From NCBI GenBank assembly GCA_951394045.1, contig OX595993.1, positions 806,001-870,000 on the forward strand: 64,000 bases of DNA, written 5' to 3'. Source of the DNA: Nitzschia sp. DOCU1. Its lineage: Eukaryota > Bacillariophyta > Bacillariophyceae > Bacillariales > Bacillariaceae. Of the stretch, positions 30,646 through 41,533 are shown in pieces; positions within the stretch are counted from its first letter, which is position 1; every line of letters starts with the position of its first letter. The notes beneath the pieces are model-generated. The model was given only the letters and a program-made list of their open reading frames with translations, ran no database searches and had not been told where the DNA came from. Position numbers and translations under genes: made by a program.

Positions 30646-32280
30646 ATGAAGAAGAGTGCCCCTTTACTACGACCGCTTGTTCATGTCTCGAATACTTCTG
30701 CTGAACGAGCAGAGATGATAGGTTCGTCCTCGCGCTCGGATGATCCACGAATACGGGCGTCAGCTTTATGCTCCTCTTTTGAACCGATACGCTTAACAAA
30801 GAGAGGCATCCCCGAGTACATTGGGGGTGACAGCCTTCGATCCGTGTTGACGATTGATACGACTTTTACAACAACAACCGGACCAGTCGATGGCAGTAGT
30901 GCTAGTTACGCACAAGATTTTGCTGAACTTCACGATGAGAGCCACATCTCAGACGAAGCGGGGTGTCATCAACTACGTCAAAACTCGGCCCTCCATTTGC
31001 AGAAGGGTAATCACACTACGGATGATGACTTGAAACCTTCGCCGTCCCCTTTCGTTTGGAAAATTGACACATCGTTATTACCTAGTCTTCCCCAGCACGC
31101 CCCGATCGAACGTTCGTCGCTCCGAGTTCGTGATATCCCTTTGGACAGGATTACTGCCAGAATATCCAACTTTTTACGAGTCAACTCGATATCCAGCTGC
31201 TATTCATCTGAAGAGCCAGGAAGAGTTGATTGTTTGACTTGCAACTGTATCAAATTCGTAATACAGTTATGGAAGGATGAAGACGGATCCTTCGTGGTTG
31301 AGGTTCAGAGACGCCGTGGGTGTGGCATTCGCATGCGGCATTTGCGAAACTGCCTTTGCAAGACGATCGTTTCGGGAGAACAATGCCACTGTCACCAAAA
31401 TTGCTGCGAGATCCAACTTCCGCGGCCTAGCAAAGGGCTTGAAGAAAAGATATGCAACGAGCTTCTTTGCAAAGAACGACAAAATCAGGAGCAGTCCAAG
31501 CGTCGTCGCGCCTCTGATGGACAGCTGGCATGCCTGGATTTGCTGGAGAGCGACAAACTCGACGAGAAACGCCTTGGAATCGAGTGCTTACTAGGTATGA
31601 CAGATCCGAAAAGCGGGTCGGGTATAGAGGTTGCCCGTGCACTTGTCTACAACGAGGGAGCTATAGCTCTTCGCCTACGCCAGGCCTTTCTAGACTTTTT
31701 ATCGGCCAAGCTCTGTACGTCTGAAGTTGATGGCGACTGGTCCTCAAAAGATGCCTCGGTCCGAACTGGAAGAACGGTTTCCACGGTAGAAGATGCTTCC
31801 ATGTTCGAAATACTTGCCCCGCCGCCTCGCACCGATGTTACAGACGCACACGTGCTCGCTCTGACAGCCTTGGTAAATTGTCTTGAGTTGATGGATGTCC
31901 ATGAGCAGGATTACCTTACCAATGAGAGTATCAAACTTCAACTATGGTCTCCCTTTTGGTGTCGCGTCCTGGAAGTACTTGTGTACAATCTACACGAGTC
32001 TTCATCCCAACCTTTGGAAGCCGCTCTATCTGCAAAGTGCATCCGTATCCTAGAAAGCTTGGAGCCCGAACGAATTTCTACATTCATTGGTACGGTCGTG
32101 GCACCTCTGTTGAAGCCAGCCCACGAGTTTGGAAAAGCGCACCATTGGTCACTCGAAAAGGAATCGCAAGATCTTGTCGTCAGGTACTGCTCCTGTAACG
32201 AGCAGAGGACGACTCGTGCAGCAGGATCACCGGACGCAGACTCTTCGTCAACTTCTTCCCGTGGTTCCGAGTGCAGCTAG
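30646..32280 (+). CDS. Unknown protein A1, stramenopile-type helical-repeat family
   Basis: 544 aa; I do not recognise a named domain. Residues about 195-245 (FVIQLWKDEDGSFVVEVQRR, then CGIRMRHLRNCL) form a small alpha/beta-like unit with many Cys. A second region (about 300-520) looks all-helical, like ARM/HEAT material: ACLDLLESDKLDEKRLGIEC, EVARALVYNE, AALSAKCIRILESLEPERI. That second region is clearly related to the next gene on the opposite strand (32428-33417). The N-terminus is Ser/Thr-rich and disordered, and the C-terminus ends in a Ser tail. No membrane segment or presequence. A regulatory or scaffold role would be a guess. Confidence 0.7.
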   Translation: MKKSAPLLRPLVHVSNTSAERAEMIGSSSRSDDPRIRASALCSSFEPIRLTKRGIPEYIGGDSLRSVLTIDTTFTTTTGPVDGSSASYAQDFAELHDESHISDEAGCHQLRQNSALHLQKGNHTTDDDLKPSPSPFVWKIDTSLLPSLPQHAPIERSSLRVRDIPLDRITARISNFLRVNSISSCYSSEEPGRVDCLTCNCIKFVIQLWKDEDGSFVVEVQRRRGCGIRMRHLRNCLCKTIVSGEQCHCHQNCCEIQLPRPSKGLEEKICNELLCKERQNQEQSKRRRASDGQLACLDLLESDKLDEKRLGIECLLGMTDPKSGSGIEVARALVYNEGAIALRLRQAFLDFLSAKLCTSEVDGDWSSKDASVRTGRTVSTVEDASMFEILAPPPRTDVTDAHVLALTALVNCLELMDVHEQDYLTNESIKLQLWSPFWCRVLEVLVYNLHESSSQPLEAALSAKCIRILESLEPERISTFIGTVVAPLLKPAHEFGKAHHWSLEKESQDLVVRYCSCNEQRTTRAAGSPDADSSSTSSRGSECS

Positions 32281-32427
32281 CCGTCCGCTATATCCTATAT
32301 CCAGATAAGCAGGGGACAATAAACTACACAAATAGAATAGCACCATCATAGAGCAAAGCCACGTGGCATGACTTTGAACACAATTAATGATTGATGGTAA
32401 ATATCATGATGAGTCTTACGGGCCGCC

Positions 32428-33417
32428 TCAGGCACCACCCAGAGGTTTGAGAAGTCTTTCTGCTTCTCGAACAAGCATTCGGTCTCCACTTTCCTTCCCG
32501 TATCCGTATGCATGCATAAGATAAGGAAAAAGAGTATAGCGAATATATGGTTCCATTTTCTTGGGTTGCAATTTGTGTAGCAATCGTATACATTTGATAG
32601 AAAGTGTAGCCTCCAGTCGGCTGTCCGCCACAACTTCAGTTAATTCTGCAATGGCCCCCAAAATGCTCATCCAGAAAGTGGACGATAAGTCTACCCGTTT
32701 ATGTACGGATGCATCCAGCATCGCGACCAAGTCAAGTGACGACGTCAAGATCCGCAACGCCGGCATCTTGAGATTGATCAAGCCCATTCGGGAATCAGTC
32801 AAGGTTGAGGTATCGTACGAATTTGACCACATCAACGAGCTGTCACTGGAACGCTCATTATAAAAACAGATAGATGCTTGATCCGTGAAACAAGAGAGAA
32901 AAACTCTTCGTAATCGTTCCGTCGCCGAACTGCATCCGATTTCGTCTCCACAAACCAATGCCCGAGCGACCGAGCCCTCCTTCTTGAAATTGACAAGTTC
33001 TGAGTTGACGATTTTCATTAGCCACTCCATCCCCCTTCGACACTCTTCCATGTTCTTCCCACTTTCCAATAAGCTGAGACACGATCGAAAGCTCCCCAAC
33101 GAGATCATGTCATCGTCCTGCGAATCTTGGCTTTGCTTGAGGTCAATACTATCTTCCCGCAAAGGCGACGAGGAGGCACATGGACCAATGGTGATCATGG
33201 ATGGGATGATTTGTTTTCGTCGGCGACCCGGACTATTTTCCTGCACAAGTCCTTTTGGCGAATCCTTGTCTCGAGCAAAATGCTGTCGAAAGATCAAAGT
33301 CATTTCTTTTCCAAGTTCTGATGTCCGAAACCCCGACACGGAAGTGCCTTGCACCGCCGTGTCTTCCAACATCGTCTCCTTCTGTGATGAAACCTCTATA
33401 ACGAGTTTCAATGCCAT
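32428..33417 (-). CDS. Unknown protein A2, convergent diverged paralogue of A1
   Basis: 329 aa from the ATG at 33417. The C-terminal 220 residues align by eye with A1: CLSLLESGKNMEECRRGMEW, SVARALVCGDE, EATLSIKCIRLLHKLQPKKM, then a YGYGKES stretch near the end. The N-terminal half of A1 is mostly absent; ALKLVIEVSSQKE may be the remnant of A1's FVIQLW...VEVQRR unit. The frame stays open for nine codons upstream of the ATG before a stop, so an additional 5' exon is possible but none could be identified. The gene is tail-to-tail with A1, 147 bp between stops. The function is unknown. Confidence 0.65.
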   Translation of the reverse strand: MALKLVIEVSSQKETMLEDTAVQGTSVSGFRTSELGKEMTLIFRQHFARDKDSPKGLVQENSPGRRRKQIIPSMITIGPCASSSPLREDSIDLKQSQDSQDDDMISLGSFRSCLSLLESGKNMEECRRGMEWLMKIVNSELVNFKKEGSVARALVCGDEIGCSSATERLRRVFLSCFTDQASICFYNERSSDSSLMWSNSYDTSTLTDSRMGLINLKMPALRILTSSLDLVAMLDASVHKRVDLSSTFWMSILGAIAELTEVVADSRLEATLSIKCIRLLHKLQPKKMEPYIRYTLFPYLMHAYGYGKESGDRMLVREAERLLKPLGGA

Positions 33418-34108
33418 TTGATGAGAGACTTCTGTCCTTAGTAAGGAATTGCCTTTTGGTTATTGGGATTGGGATCCAAATGATGTGTTGATAGCGAGAT
33501 GTGTGATGGTTCCGCCGTTGAGAATAATTTTTGACGGACGTTAAAATAGCGTTATCGAATCACAATAGAATGCTTTCCAAGAGTCCGAAATTGACTTGTC
33601 CGACCTCACCAGCACCTTTACGGACGGTCGGTAGCGCTCTTCTTGTTGCTTGGGGACCACGGAGTAACAAAGTTCAAGTGGTACAGTCGCACAGAGGTTC
33701 TCCATCGTCGACCCGAACTCTAGCTGGTGCTACCAAATAAGCCCATTCCTTTTTATGAGGAGAACCGAACGAATCCAGCAGGCTTTTTTCTTCAAAAATA
33801 TATGGTATGCCTGTTCATGCTTTCTTGCGCCACAAAATTAAAAAGCTGCATCTTTCATCCGAACTACCGGTAGAAGCAGCTCAGCGCACTCGTTGTCACT
33901 TGAACAAAGACTGCTGTCGCTCACTACTCTACCGGTAGTAGTAGATAGTTACATGGCACGGTAACTAGTAACAATGATCTCGCAAGAATGGACAAGCAAT
34001 ATGCATTCTTCCTAGAGGTATTTTCTAGTTTCCAGCAGAAGGTCAAAGTCAGCTCGTCCACAAGAGCAAGAAGTCGTAGCTGCACTTCCAGCCGATTCCA
34101 TTTCGGAC
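33418..34108. other. Intergenic, about 690 bp, with two CTACCGGTAG palindromes
   Basis: No supported gene. The 10-bp perfect palindrome CTACCGGTAG occurs at 33864-33873 and 33929-33938. The region serves as A2's promoter side and the DUF6824 gene's 3' side. Confidence 0.55.
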
Positions 34109-34957
34109 TCAATATCTTGTTGACAGCAACAGCGCAGCGAGCAGGGGACTCGTGGGCGGCTTGTGTGAAGCCAGTGGTGGGGTGTAAAGTTGTGGTACGA
34201 TATCCTCTCTATTGGGAAGCAGTAGGTTTGTATGCTCTCTCAGGAGTGCCAAAAACTTTTGTTGCTCGACGATGCTGGTGGGCTGGGGTGCCGGAGGCTG
34301 CCCAAAAGCCAGCATCGCAGCCAGAGCGTTTACTGTGCTTTCTCGATTAGACGGGACCATGTAGTTAGTAGCAGCTGCCAAAGCAGCAGGACAAGCAACA
34401 GCTTGAACTAAGGCGTCAAACGACATGGGATTGGGTCTCAGCAGCAGTTTGTTGACTGAAAGTGCGTTTAGTGTCTTTCGTATCGGGGCGTCATTAGTGG
34501 ATGTAGAGGAACCTTCCGAAACGTCAATACTCGTAAGCTTGTTCATGCCTGGTGAAAGAGACGTCGACGGCGTTGATCGCTTCTTGATTGCATCGCAAGC
34601 CTTGCTACTACTACGTTTCGCACGCTCAAGGTGGCGGAGGGCTTGCTTTGTTTTCTCGAGAACGACGGCATCAGCCGCAATCTCGTAAACTCCTTCGCTG
34701 CTCTTCACCGCCCTCTGAAGAAATCTACCATTCTTGGCCTGGATGGCTCGGATGACCTTGCGAGCGATTTTGTTCTTGATCTTTCGCTTTGTGGTCGCCA
34801 TGTAGGCCGGTTTGAACCCAGCCACTGTCGCACGAAACGCAATGTTGCCCTTGTGCTCGTTGGGGCCGGCACCTCGTCCCAAAATTACGTCTCCTGTACT
34901 AATTTGGGTGATGGAACTGTCAGATTCCACCTTCGAACGGTCGACTAAACTTGTCAT
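34109..34957 (-). CDS. DUF6824-type domain protein, short form
   Basis: 282 aa. Residues about 20-115 hold the domain I recall as DUF6824, abundant in diatoms: GDVILGRGAGPNEHKGN, then a helical Lys/Arg-rich block (KNKIARKVIRAIQAKNGRFL) and VVLEKTKQALRHLER. The signature is (D/E)-(V/I)-L-x-G-R-G with a downstream H-x-G-N and G-R-F-L. The rest is Ser/Thr- and Ala/Leu-rich, with no other domain. The basic composition and absence of a presequence suggest a nuclear or cytosolic protein (inference). The gene is head-to-head, 1.35 kb apart, with a longer homologue at 36310. Confidence 0.8.
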   Translation of the reverse strand: MTSLVDRSKVESDSSITQISTGDVILGRGAGPNEHKGNIAFRATVAGFKPAYMATTKRKIKNKIARKVIRAIQAKNGRFLQRAVKSSEGVYEIAADAVVLEKTKQALRHLERAKRSSSKACDAIKKRSTPSTSLSPGMNKLTSIDVSEGSSTSTNDAPIRKTLNALSVNKLLLRPNPMSFDALVQAVACPAALAAATNYMVPSNRESTVNALAAMLAFGQPPAPQPTSIVEQQKFLALLREHTNLLLPNREDIVPQLYTPPLASHKPPTSPLLAALLLSTRY

Positions 34958-36309
34958 TGTCAGAAGATCGGTTGACGAGAGTTTTTATGACTACGGGGGC
35001 AATGAAATACAGGACTAAAGTGCCAGGTACCGATGGGACAAACTGTAGATGACGGAATTAGGGTGTGTGTCCCTTGTATCGCGTACAATAATCGCACTGG
35101 ACGGAGAAATGCAATTGGAACCGAACCCCGAACGGATTCATTCTGATGACAATGCGCCGAATGAATCAATCGTTCGGGGTCTATTATACCGCGGCTTCAG
35201 TGAGCGAAGCCAACCAACTCATTAGTTTCAGTTTCCGCCAATTCGTGCAAATGGGGATAACGCCGTCACCCACATGACTTATGATATCATAGCATCTACA
35301 TACTTGTAGGAGTCCTGGGCTTCTCGTCCTTTGACAATAATTGGAACCAAGAACACGTACGAACATGGAATGTGATGGTTAGAGGGCTTACGCCGAATAC
35401 GATCTATCACATACCAGATCTCATATTCGACGCCAAACCATCAAGTACGGTATGGATAGTCTTGCCTTCAATCATTAAGTGCGTGCTATCATATCCGTGC
35501 GCAAAAACACCACCAGGACATGTGTTTACGTTACCAGTACGGGTAGAACTGGTGGATGGCGGATGCACATCTCCGCGGGCTTGTCTGTTGTGATTGTCAC
35601 TTAAGGACACCCGGTTCTTTTCGTTAGAATTAACGATGTGTTCTTCCGAACCAACTTAAAGTATCTCGTATTGTGTAGTTGAACTGTGGATAGCCGGTCG
35701 TTAGCGCATGATTAAGCGTGACACTTTCTACTATTAGTACCGGTAGAACCCAACCTTCGCATAATGTCTGAATTAATATGTGGCGGGACCACCATTAGGG
35801 CTTTCACAATGAAGAAGATAAAAGCCGATAGTAGAGAGCAGAAAAGCCGCGGCTGCGACACAACACGAGTTATCGCTGGCGGCGCATTCTCGGAGCTGGA
35901 CACCTCGCTCCGCGCGCAAACGGTTTATGCGTGTGCACACGCTACTACCAAAAAATGGTAGAATGCCAACCTCAAGGAAATACCGCTTTTTGTGTAGTAC
36001 TGTACTGTACTGTACCTCTCTCAATGGAAGAAGAAGCATTTGTGCCAAATAAGAATTGCATTAATGATATATGCCCTAAAAGTTGGAACCCTCAGGTTCA
36101 ATTTCTCTGATTACGTCAGCTTTCGCGGCTCACCATTTTATCCGATACCAGTAGGAAGACCAGATTACAGACAGTGGCGGCGCACGACAGCCAAATATCG
36201 TCCATGATGCTTTCGCTCTTCAGCTGGCGCATCCGAATGGCGTTCTCACAAACATAGAACGCAAATGCAAGCACTTTGACTTGTGGCATTTTCAGCATCG
36301 ACTACTGCA
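34958..36309. other. Divergent 1.35-kb region between two DUF6824 genes
   Basis: No supported gene. Short frames on both strands (60-90 codons) are not coding-like. A GTACT tandem (CTGTACTGTACTGTACC, near 36000) and a partial copy of the CTACCGGTAG motif (TACCGGTAG, near 35739) are visible. Confidence 0.5.
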
Positions 36310-38058
36310 ATGAAGAAGCATGACCAAGGCAACTCGGCGGTGGGGGACGGAGGCGGTGGTAGTCCTGTTGCTGGAGCCATTGTCAACAGCCTCAGAGACA
36401 CTGATATACTTCTTGGTAGAGGTATTGGGCCGAATGAACATCCAGGGAATAGGCGTTACAGGACGATAATCCATTCCTTCCAGCCAGAATACCTTGCAAC
36501 GAAGAAACGCAGGGAGAAAGAGAAGATTGCGCGGAAAGCTATCCAGCACGTCGAAGCCAACGGCGCCCGGTTTCTCAGACAGCTATCTGCTGGGGCTGGG
36601 GGCGAAGGGAGCTGCAACACAGCAGAAAAATCAGCCAAGAAATCTTCCCGAAGATGGGTGGTAGTAGAAAAGGACGTCGTTTTGGAAAAGACGAAACAGG
36701 CATTGAGGTTTGTGGGGCACAAACAGGGAAAAGACGACAAAGGAGGTGAGGAAGAGATGGATGAATCTAATGACGATAAGCACGAAACAAACTCGCACAA
36801 CAAAGAAAGTGCCTCCATTGTGGAGGCAAAAGATATGGATTCGTTTGCCCCCGTTCCGGAACAAGCCGGGTCGTCGAAACGTAGTAGTACTACTAGTGGA
36901 GGAAGAAGGTTGAAGAAAAAGAAGAACTCTACTGCGAAGGAGGTGGACAGCAGCGGGGAAGAAGGAGCGCCAAAGGTCAAGAAAGCTGTCCCTACTAATA
37001 TGTCTGGTATTGCAGCTGGTAGTGCCGGGATCAGCTCATTTTCATCTTCCGGAGAAGAGCTGTCCGATATCTCCAGGCTGGTTGCGGCTGCATCACAGCA
37101 AGAGGGCGGCGGTTCCACACTCTCGGTTGACGTTTCGGCCGCCGTACCAAGACTATCAATACCTTTTTCTTCTTTATCGTCTCCATCGCAATCAGCGCTG
37201 GCGCCATCGTCCTCGGTTGGCGCGACAATACCCGCACAACACCAGGATCTATTGGCATCGTTACTGCTGGCTGGTGGTTACGGAGGCACTGCTGGCGCAT
37301 CGTCGTCTGTGAGTGGTGAAGTTGCCAGGCTCTCGCAACTACTCCAACAGTCTCGTCGAGCCGTAGGCGCCGCCACGAGCACGTCCGCCAGTCTTCCTTC
37401 ACTATCTCTTTTCATGAATGCTGCCTCTGACCCCTTAGTAGAGCAAGCAACAATACCTGGAGCTGGCTTATCCCTTGTCGAAAGACTACTTTTAGGGGGG
37501 CTTCCTCCTTCTTCTTTGTTCGGCACAAGCTATGCTGCCGGCCTGGGCCCTGGTGCTCTTGGGGCTGGCAGCAGTCTTTTGCAGGGCACCGGGGCAGCAG
37601 GTCTTGGTGGCCTGATGCGCCGAGGAGCAGGCGTTGGACGCTCGGAAGGTGACCTCGCGGCGCACTCTCTGCATGCTCATTTGATTCGACAGCAGCTCGA
37701 AAACTCATCTCAGACGAGAATTACTCCTGCCCAGCAAGCCCATGAACTTCCCATGTCCGAATCTCAGCGCTCAGCTTCTACTAACTTGGCTTTGGGCCTG
37801 GGGCTTGGTGGCTCTTTGGGCTCAGGGGGGCAGGCATCAGGAGCAGGACAGCGGCATGGATCATCGTGGCCACCGTCTCAAAATTCGGCACTTCTTTCTT
37901 CGTTACTGCTATCGCAACAGCAACGGCCCGCCAATGAATGTGCCGATATGCCGACTGGTTCCAACACTGCACATTTGTCCGCCGACACAGTACTGAGAAA
38001 TCTCACTTCCGATTTCTTGGCAAGGAGGGAGCATGGCCAAGCGGGCTCGGGAGGATAG
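36310..38058 (+). CDS. DUF6824-type domain protein, long form
   Basis: 582 aa from the ATG at 36310 (the frame upstream starts at a non-ATG codon). The DUF6824-type domain is at about 25-145: DTDILLGRGIGPNEHPGN, KEKIARKAIQHVEANGARFL, then VVLEKTKQALRFV, the last part split by an inserted Ala/Gly/Ser loop. Lys-rich clusters follow (GGRRLKKKKNS), probably nuclear localisation. The last 330 residues are low-complexity Ser/Ala/Gly/Leu/Gln, as in transcriptional regulators. Conserved wording shared with the 34109 gene (GRG-x-GPNEH, VVLEKTKQALR) shows that the two are closer to each other than to the third copy at 50321. The molecular function is unknown. Confidence 0.8.
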   Translation: MKKHDQGNSAVGDGGGGSPVAGAIVNSLRDTDILLGRGIGPNEHPGNRRYRTIIHSFQPEYLATKKRREKEKIARKAIQHVEANGARFLRQLSAGAGGEGSCNTAEKSAKKSSRRWVVVEKDVVLEKTKQALRFVGHKQGKDDKGGEEEMDESNDDKHETNSHNKESASIVEAKDMDSFAPVPEQAGSSKRSSTTSGGRRLKKKKNSTAKEVDSSGEEGAPKVKKAVPTNMSGIAAGSAGISSFSSSGEELSDISRLVAAASQQEGGGSTLSVDVSAAVPRLSIPFSSLSSPSQSALAPSSSVGATIPAQHQDLLASLLLAGGYGGTAGASSSVSGEVARLSQLLQQSRRAVGAATSTSASLPSLSLFMNAASDPLVEQATIPGAGLSLVERLLLGGLPPSSLFGTSYAAGLGPGALGAGSSLLQGTGAAGLGGLMRRGAGVGRSEGDLAAHSLHAHLIRQQLENSSQTRITPAQQAHELPMSESQRSASTNLALGLGLGGSLGSGGQASGAGQRHGSSWPPSQNSALLSSLLLSQQQRPANECADMPTGSNTAHLSADTVLRNLTSDFLARREHGQAGSGG

Positions 38059-38291
38059 TCTCTGCTAGTTGGACGAGGATGGCTACGTTGGAGGAGAGTA
38101 GCCCTACTGGCGTTCGGATAATGCACAGCGGCTCACGGCACATTTTTATCGAGAGAGGGGCCCGCTGTACTTTACATCGTTTCCCAAAGTCGTCTCCCCT
38201 CTAAATGCAAGAAGCCTAGGAGGAGGAGCACTACTTGAAAGCGAAATGAACATAAAAAATTTAGTCTTCTTGTTAAGGTTTAGAACAAGCT

Positions 38292-41200
38292 TTACCCTGT
38301 GTTTCCCATGCCGTTTGCGACTCCAGTGATGGTGGTCATCAAGGCGTCCTTCAGCACCTTGTTCTCTTGTCCCTCATCGTAGCCTCGCATTCTTTTCAAG
38401 GCCTCTGCTTGGAGGGCATTCAGGCAGTCGACATAAGGGTTTCTCACGTGGAGCAGGCGATTCAAGATTACATTGTTCTCGCTCAACTTCTTATGTTCAG
38501 TCAAACTTAAAATGGCGTCCTCCGTGCCAAGGTGCAGCGAACGAAGTTCTTTGCCCAACTCAATGGCTTTGGCATCGGACACAAGTTTACCTTCGTAGTG
38601 AGCGGCAATGGCTGGTTCCGACTTCGCCAAAACCATTTCCACCAGATCAACTGTTGTTTTGAAGCTTCCCCATTCTTTGTACATTTCTCGAAGCTTGCCT
38701 TCTTCGCCGCTATCAAATACAGCCTTGATCGCCTCGCCGACGCCAAGCCACGTCGGCAAATTGAAACGAGTCTGGGTCCACGAGAAGTTCCATGGGATCG
38801 CTCGCAAACTTTCCACGCCTCCGGATGCCTTTCTCTTGGCAGGGCGTGAACCAATGTTGAGGCTTGCGAGCTCTAGTTCGGGCGTGGCTGATCGGAAGTA
38901 CGGTACAAAACGCTCATCAAATCGTACGACCCTGCGATAAGCTTCGCAGCTGATATCGGAAAGTTTCGTCATCATGGCACGCCACTCCGGAGTGGGAGAC
39001 TTGCGCTCAATGAGCTTCTCAGCCAATACCGCAGCAGTGTAGATGTCCATGGTCCTCTCCGCACGATCCGTATATCCAAAGTTTTGGTTGATCATTTCAC
39101 CTTGCTCTGTAACTCGGAATTTCCCGTTGATTGTATTGGGTGCATGGTTCAAGATTGCCAAAAATGTTTGGGGGTTTCCTCCACGTCCAACCGTTCCTCC
39201 TTTACCGTGGAAGAAAGTCATTTCGACTCCCGCTTCACGAGCAACTTTCGCCTTCAAGGGATCAAGGGGGTCAAACGAAATGGATTAGGTTTGTATTGGC
39301 CGTACTTGATTACCCGTTTCCGTCCAACTTACCAGCGACTCTTGTGTCTCGTATTGGGCCCAGCTGGCAGCCAATCGCCCAGCATCTTTCGCCGAATCAG
39401 AGTATCCAATCATTACCTCTTGCTTTCCGTTGATCTCTCCCATGTAACCTGGCAAGCTAAAAAGCTTTTTCATAGTAGCAGTAGCACCGTTCAAGTCACC
39501 CAAGGTTTCAAAAAGAGGTGCGACACGAAGAGGTTTTTTTACGCCCGCATCTTTCTGCAACAACAAGACGTTCAAAACGTCGCTTGCGCTTGTGGCTTGA
39601 CTAATGACGTATGCTCCCAAACTACCCGTGTGTTGCTCGGCAATCATCTGGAAAGTCTCCAAAGTATCAATGCTGGTTGGGGTAAAAATATCAGGATGAT
39701 TGTACCAGACACCAGGACGGATCAATGGGCGAGGTGAGGCAAGTTGCTGTTGCAACCAGTTCAACTTGGTGTCTTCGTCCCACTGAGAGTAACTGCCAAG
39801 TCCAAGATGGCGCGTGATGCAGTCAACGGCTTCTTCGTGGCGGTCGCTTTCTTGTCGAACATCCAAAGTTGCCAAGGTGGTTCCGAAGGCTGCAACGTTG
39901 CGAATAATGTCTGTCAAGAATCCATCGGCGGTAATTTCGTTGCCGGTGTCGCATAAGGATCGGTGAATAAGTCGGAGCTCATCCATAAGTTCCTTTTTAG
40001 TGAGATATACGGTTCCCGGTTCCGGCTTGATGACTTTGTGTGTGGCAAGTTGTTCCTCGGCCCAACTCTTGGTTTTTTCCAACTTTTCTATCATCTGCAA
40101 CAATATTGACAAAGGACATCCGTGAGAAGACTCCTCCCACAGCAAACGCATCTGGTAATAGCGAGCACAACAATATACTTACAGGCCAGATCTTGGCACG
40201 GTAGGGCTCGGGTTCGTCTCCCACAATTGCGCGAAGTTCGTCGTTGCAATCCTGGATTGTAAGCTCACGCTCCAATTTCTTCAGGTCACGAGCATACAAA
40301 CTAGCCGCCTGAGTTCGTTGCTTCAGTATAACTTCCCGGGTGACGGATGGGGTTACGTTTGGATTGCCGTCCCTGTCTCCTCCCATCCAGGATGAAAAAA
40401 TGATTGGGGCGGCATCCAAGGGCAGCTTCTTGCCGATTGTGGCTTCCATGGTTGCGCTGAGCTTTCTCAAATAGCTGGGCAACGCATACCACAAGACAGA
40501 TTCCACGACCAAGGTTCCTCGCTCCGCTTCCATCTGAGGAGTGGGTTTGGTGCGGGATACTTCATCAGATTGCCACAAGCCAGCAATTTCTCGTTGCAAG
40601 GCCAAATCTAATTCTGTTTGAGCATAGCTGCTGGAGTTGGACTTTTCGCGCAAGGCGTCCGCCTTGACCAAAATCTGCAATCCAAAAATGAAAATTTGTC
40701 GTTAGAAATAAACAAATATCTGCACTACCCGCCCCACAATTGCCACAAGAGCTGGTTTTCCTTACCTGCTGAACACGTCGCTGCTTTTCCAAAATCACAC
40801 GGCGGTTGACTTCAGTCGGGTGGGCCGTCAAGACGAGTTCCGTCTGCTGCGTCGTCAAGGCATCGAAAATCTCTTTCGGGGTCTTTCCTTGTTTCAGCAG
40901 CGACTGGAACACACCAGCACAAGAATCTGGCTTGTCGGGCAAAGGATAGTCACTCTCCGTTTGATTCAACAGCCGAATACGGTGGTGTGATTCCGCCGAG
41001 TTGGCGATTGCCAAGAAATGAGTAAAGGCCCGAGAGACAATGAGCAGCTCTTCATCGCTCAAATTGGCACATAATTGAGCCAATTCGTCAAAGGTCTTCT
41101 TGGCTACATCTGCTTGAGAGGTGTCGCGACCCGCCCCCGCCTCGCGCCATTTTTTGGCCAAGGCACGGAAGTCTTCAATCTTCTCAAAAATGGCGTCGCC

Positions 41201-41533
41201 ATGGTGATCACGGATAATCTGTCCCAACAGGGATCCCATTGTTCGTACATCAGCTCGCAAAGGAGCATCGCGGTCTCCCGTAATGGGCGAGGGGGAAACG
41301 TCGCCGGTGCTAGTTTCGGAGAGAGGGGTCACTTCAAAGAGAGAACCAGGTTCACGGAAACTGGAATACGAGCTGAGGAATCGGAGCCCTTCGGGAGACG
41401 CAAGCCTCTCTGTCATGGCCAGACGATGAGATGCATGAGCGGCAAATGCACTCATGGTCGACGAGGGCTTGGCAGAAAGGCGGGATCCGGCACGGGCAAC
41501 ATGTCGGGCGGCCGACGAAGTGGATCGCAACAT
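38292..41533 (-). CDS. Phosphoenolpyruvate carboxylase, mitochondrial type
   Basis: PEPC fixes bicarbonate onto PEP to give oxaloacetate. Four exons (41533-40766, 40674-40183, 40094-39333, 39251-38292), introns of 91, 88 and 81 nt, all phase 0; 993 aa. Catalytic motifs are intact: TAHPTEVNRR (His238), GGDRDGNPNVT (354-364), MIGYSDSAKDAGRLAASW, and FHGKGGTVGRGG spanning the last splice region. The chain ends in the invariant N-T-G. The N-terminus (MLRSTSSAARHVARAGSRLS) is rich in Arg/Ser/Ala without acidic residues and has no signal peptide, so it fits a mitochondrial presequence, like one of the two PEPCs known in diatoms. No plant-type N-terminal phosphorylation Ser is evident. Anaplerotic supply or C4-like carbon handling is inference. 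Confidence 0.95.

Noticed and set aside
36456..37118. 220-codon minus-strand frame inside the long DUF6824 gene
   Set aside because: Ser/Phe-rich antisense shadow of a clear domain on the plus strand.
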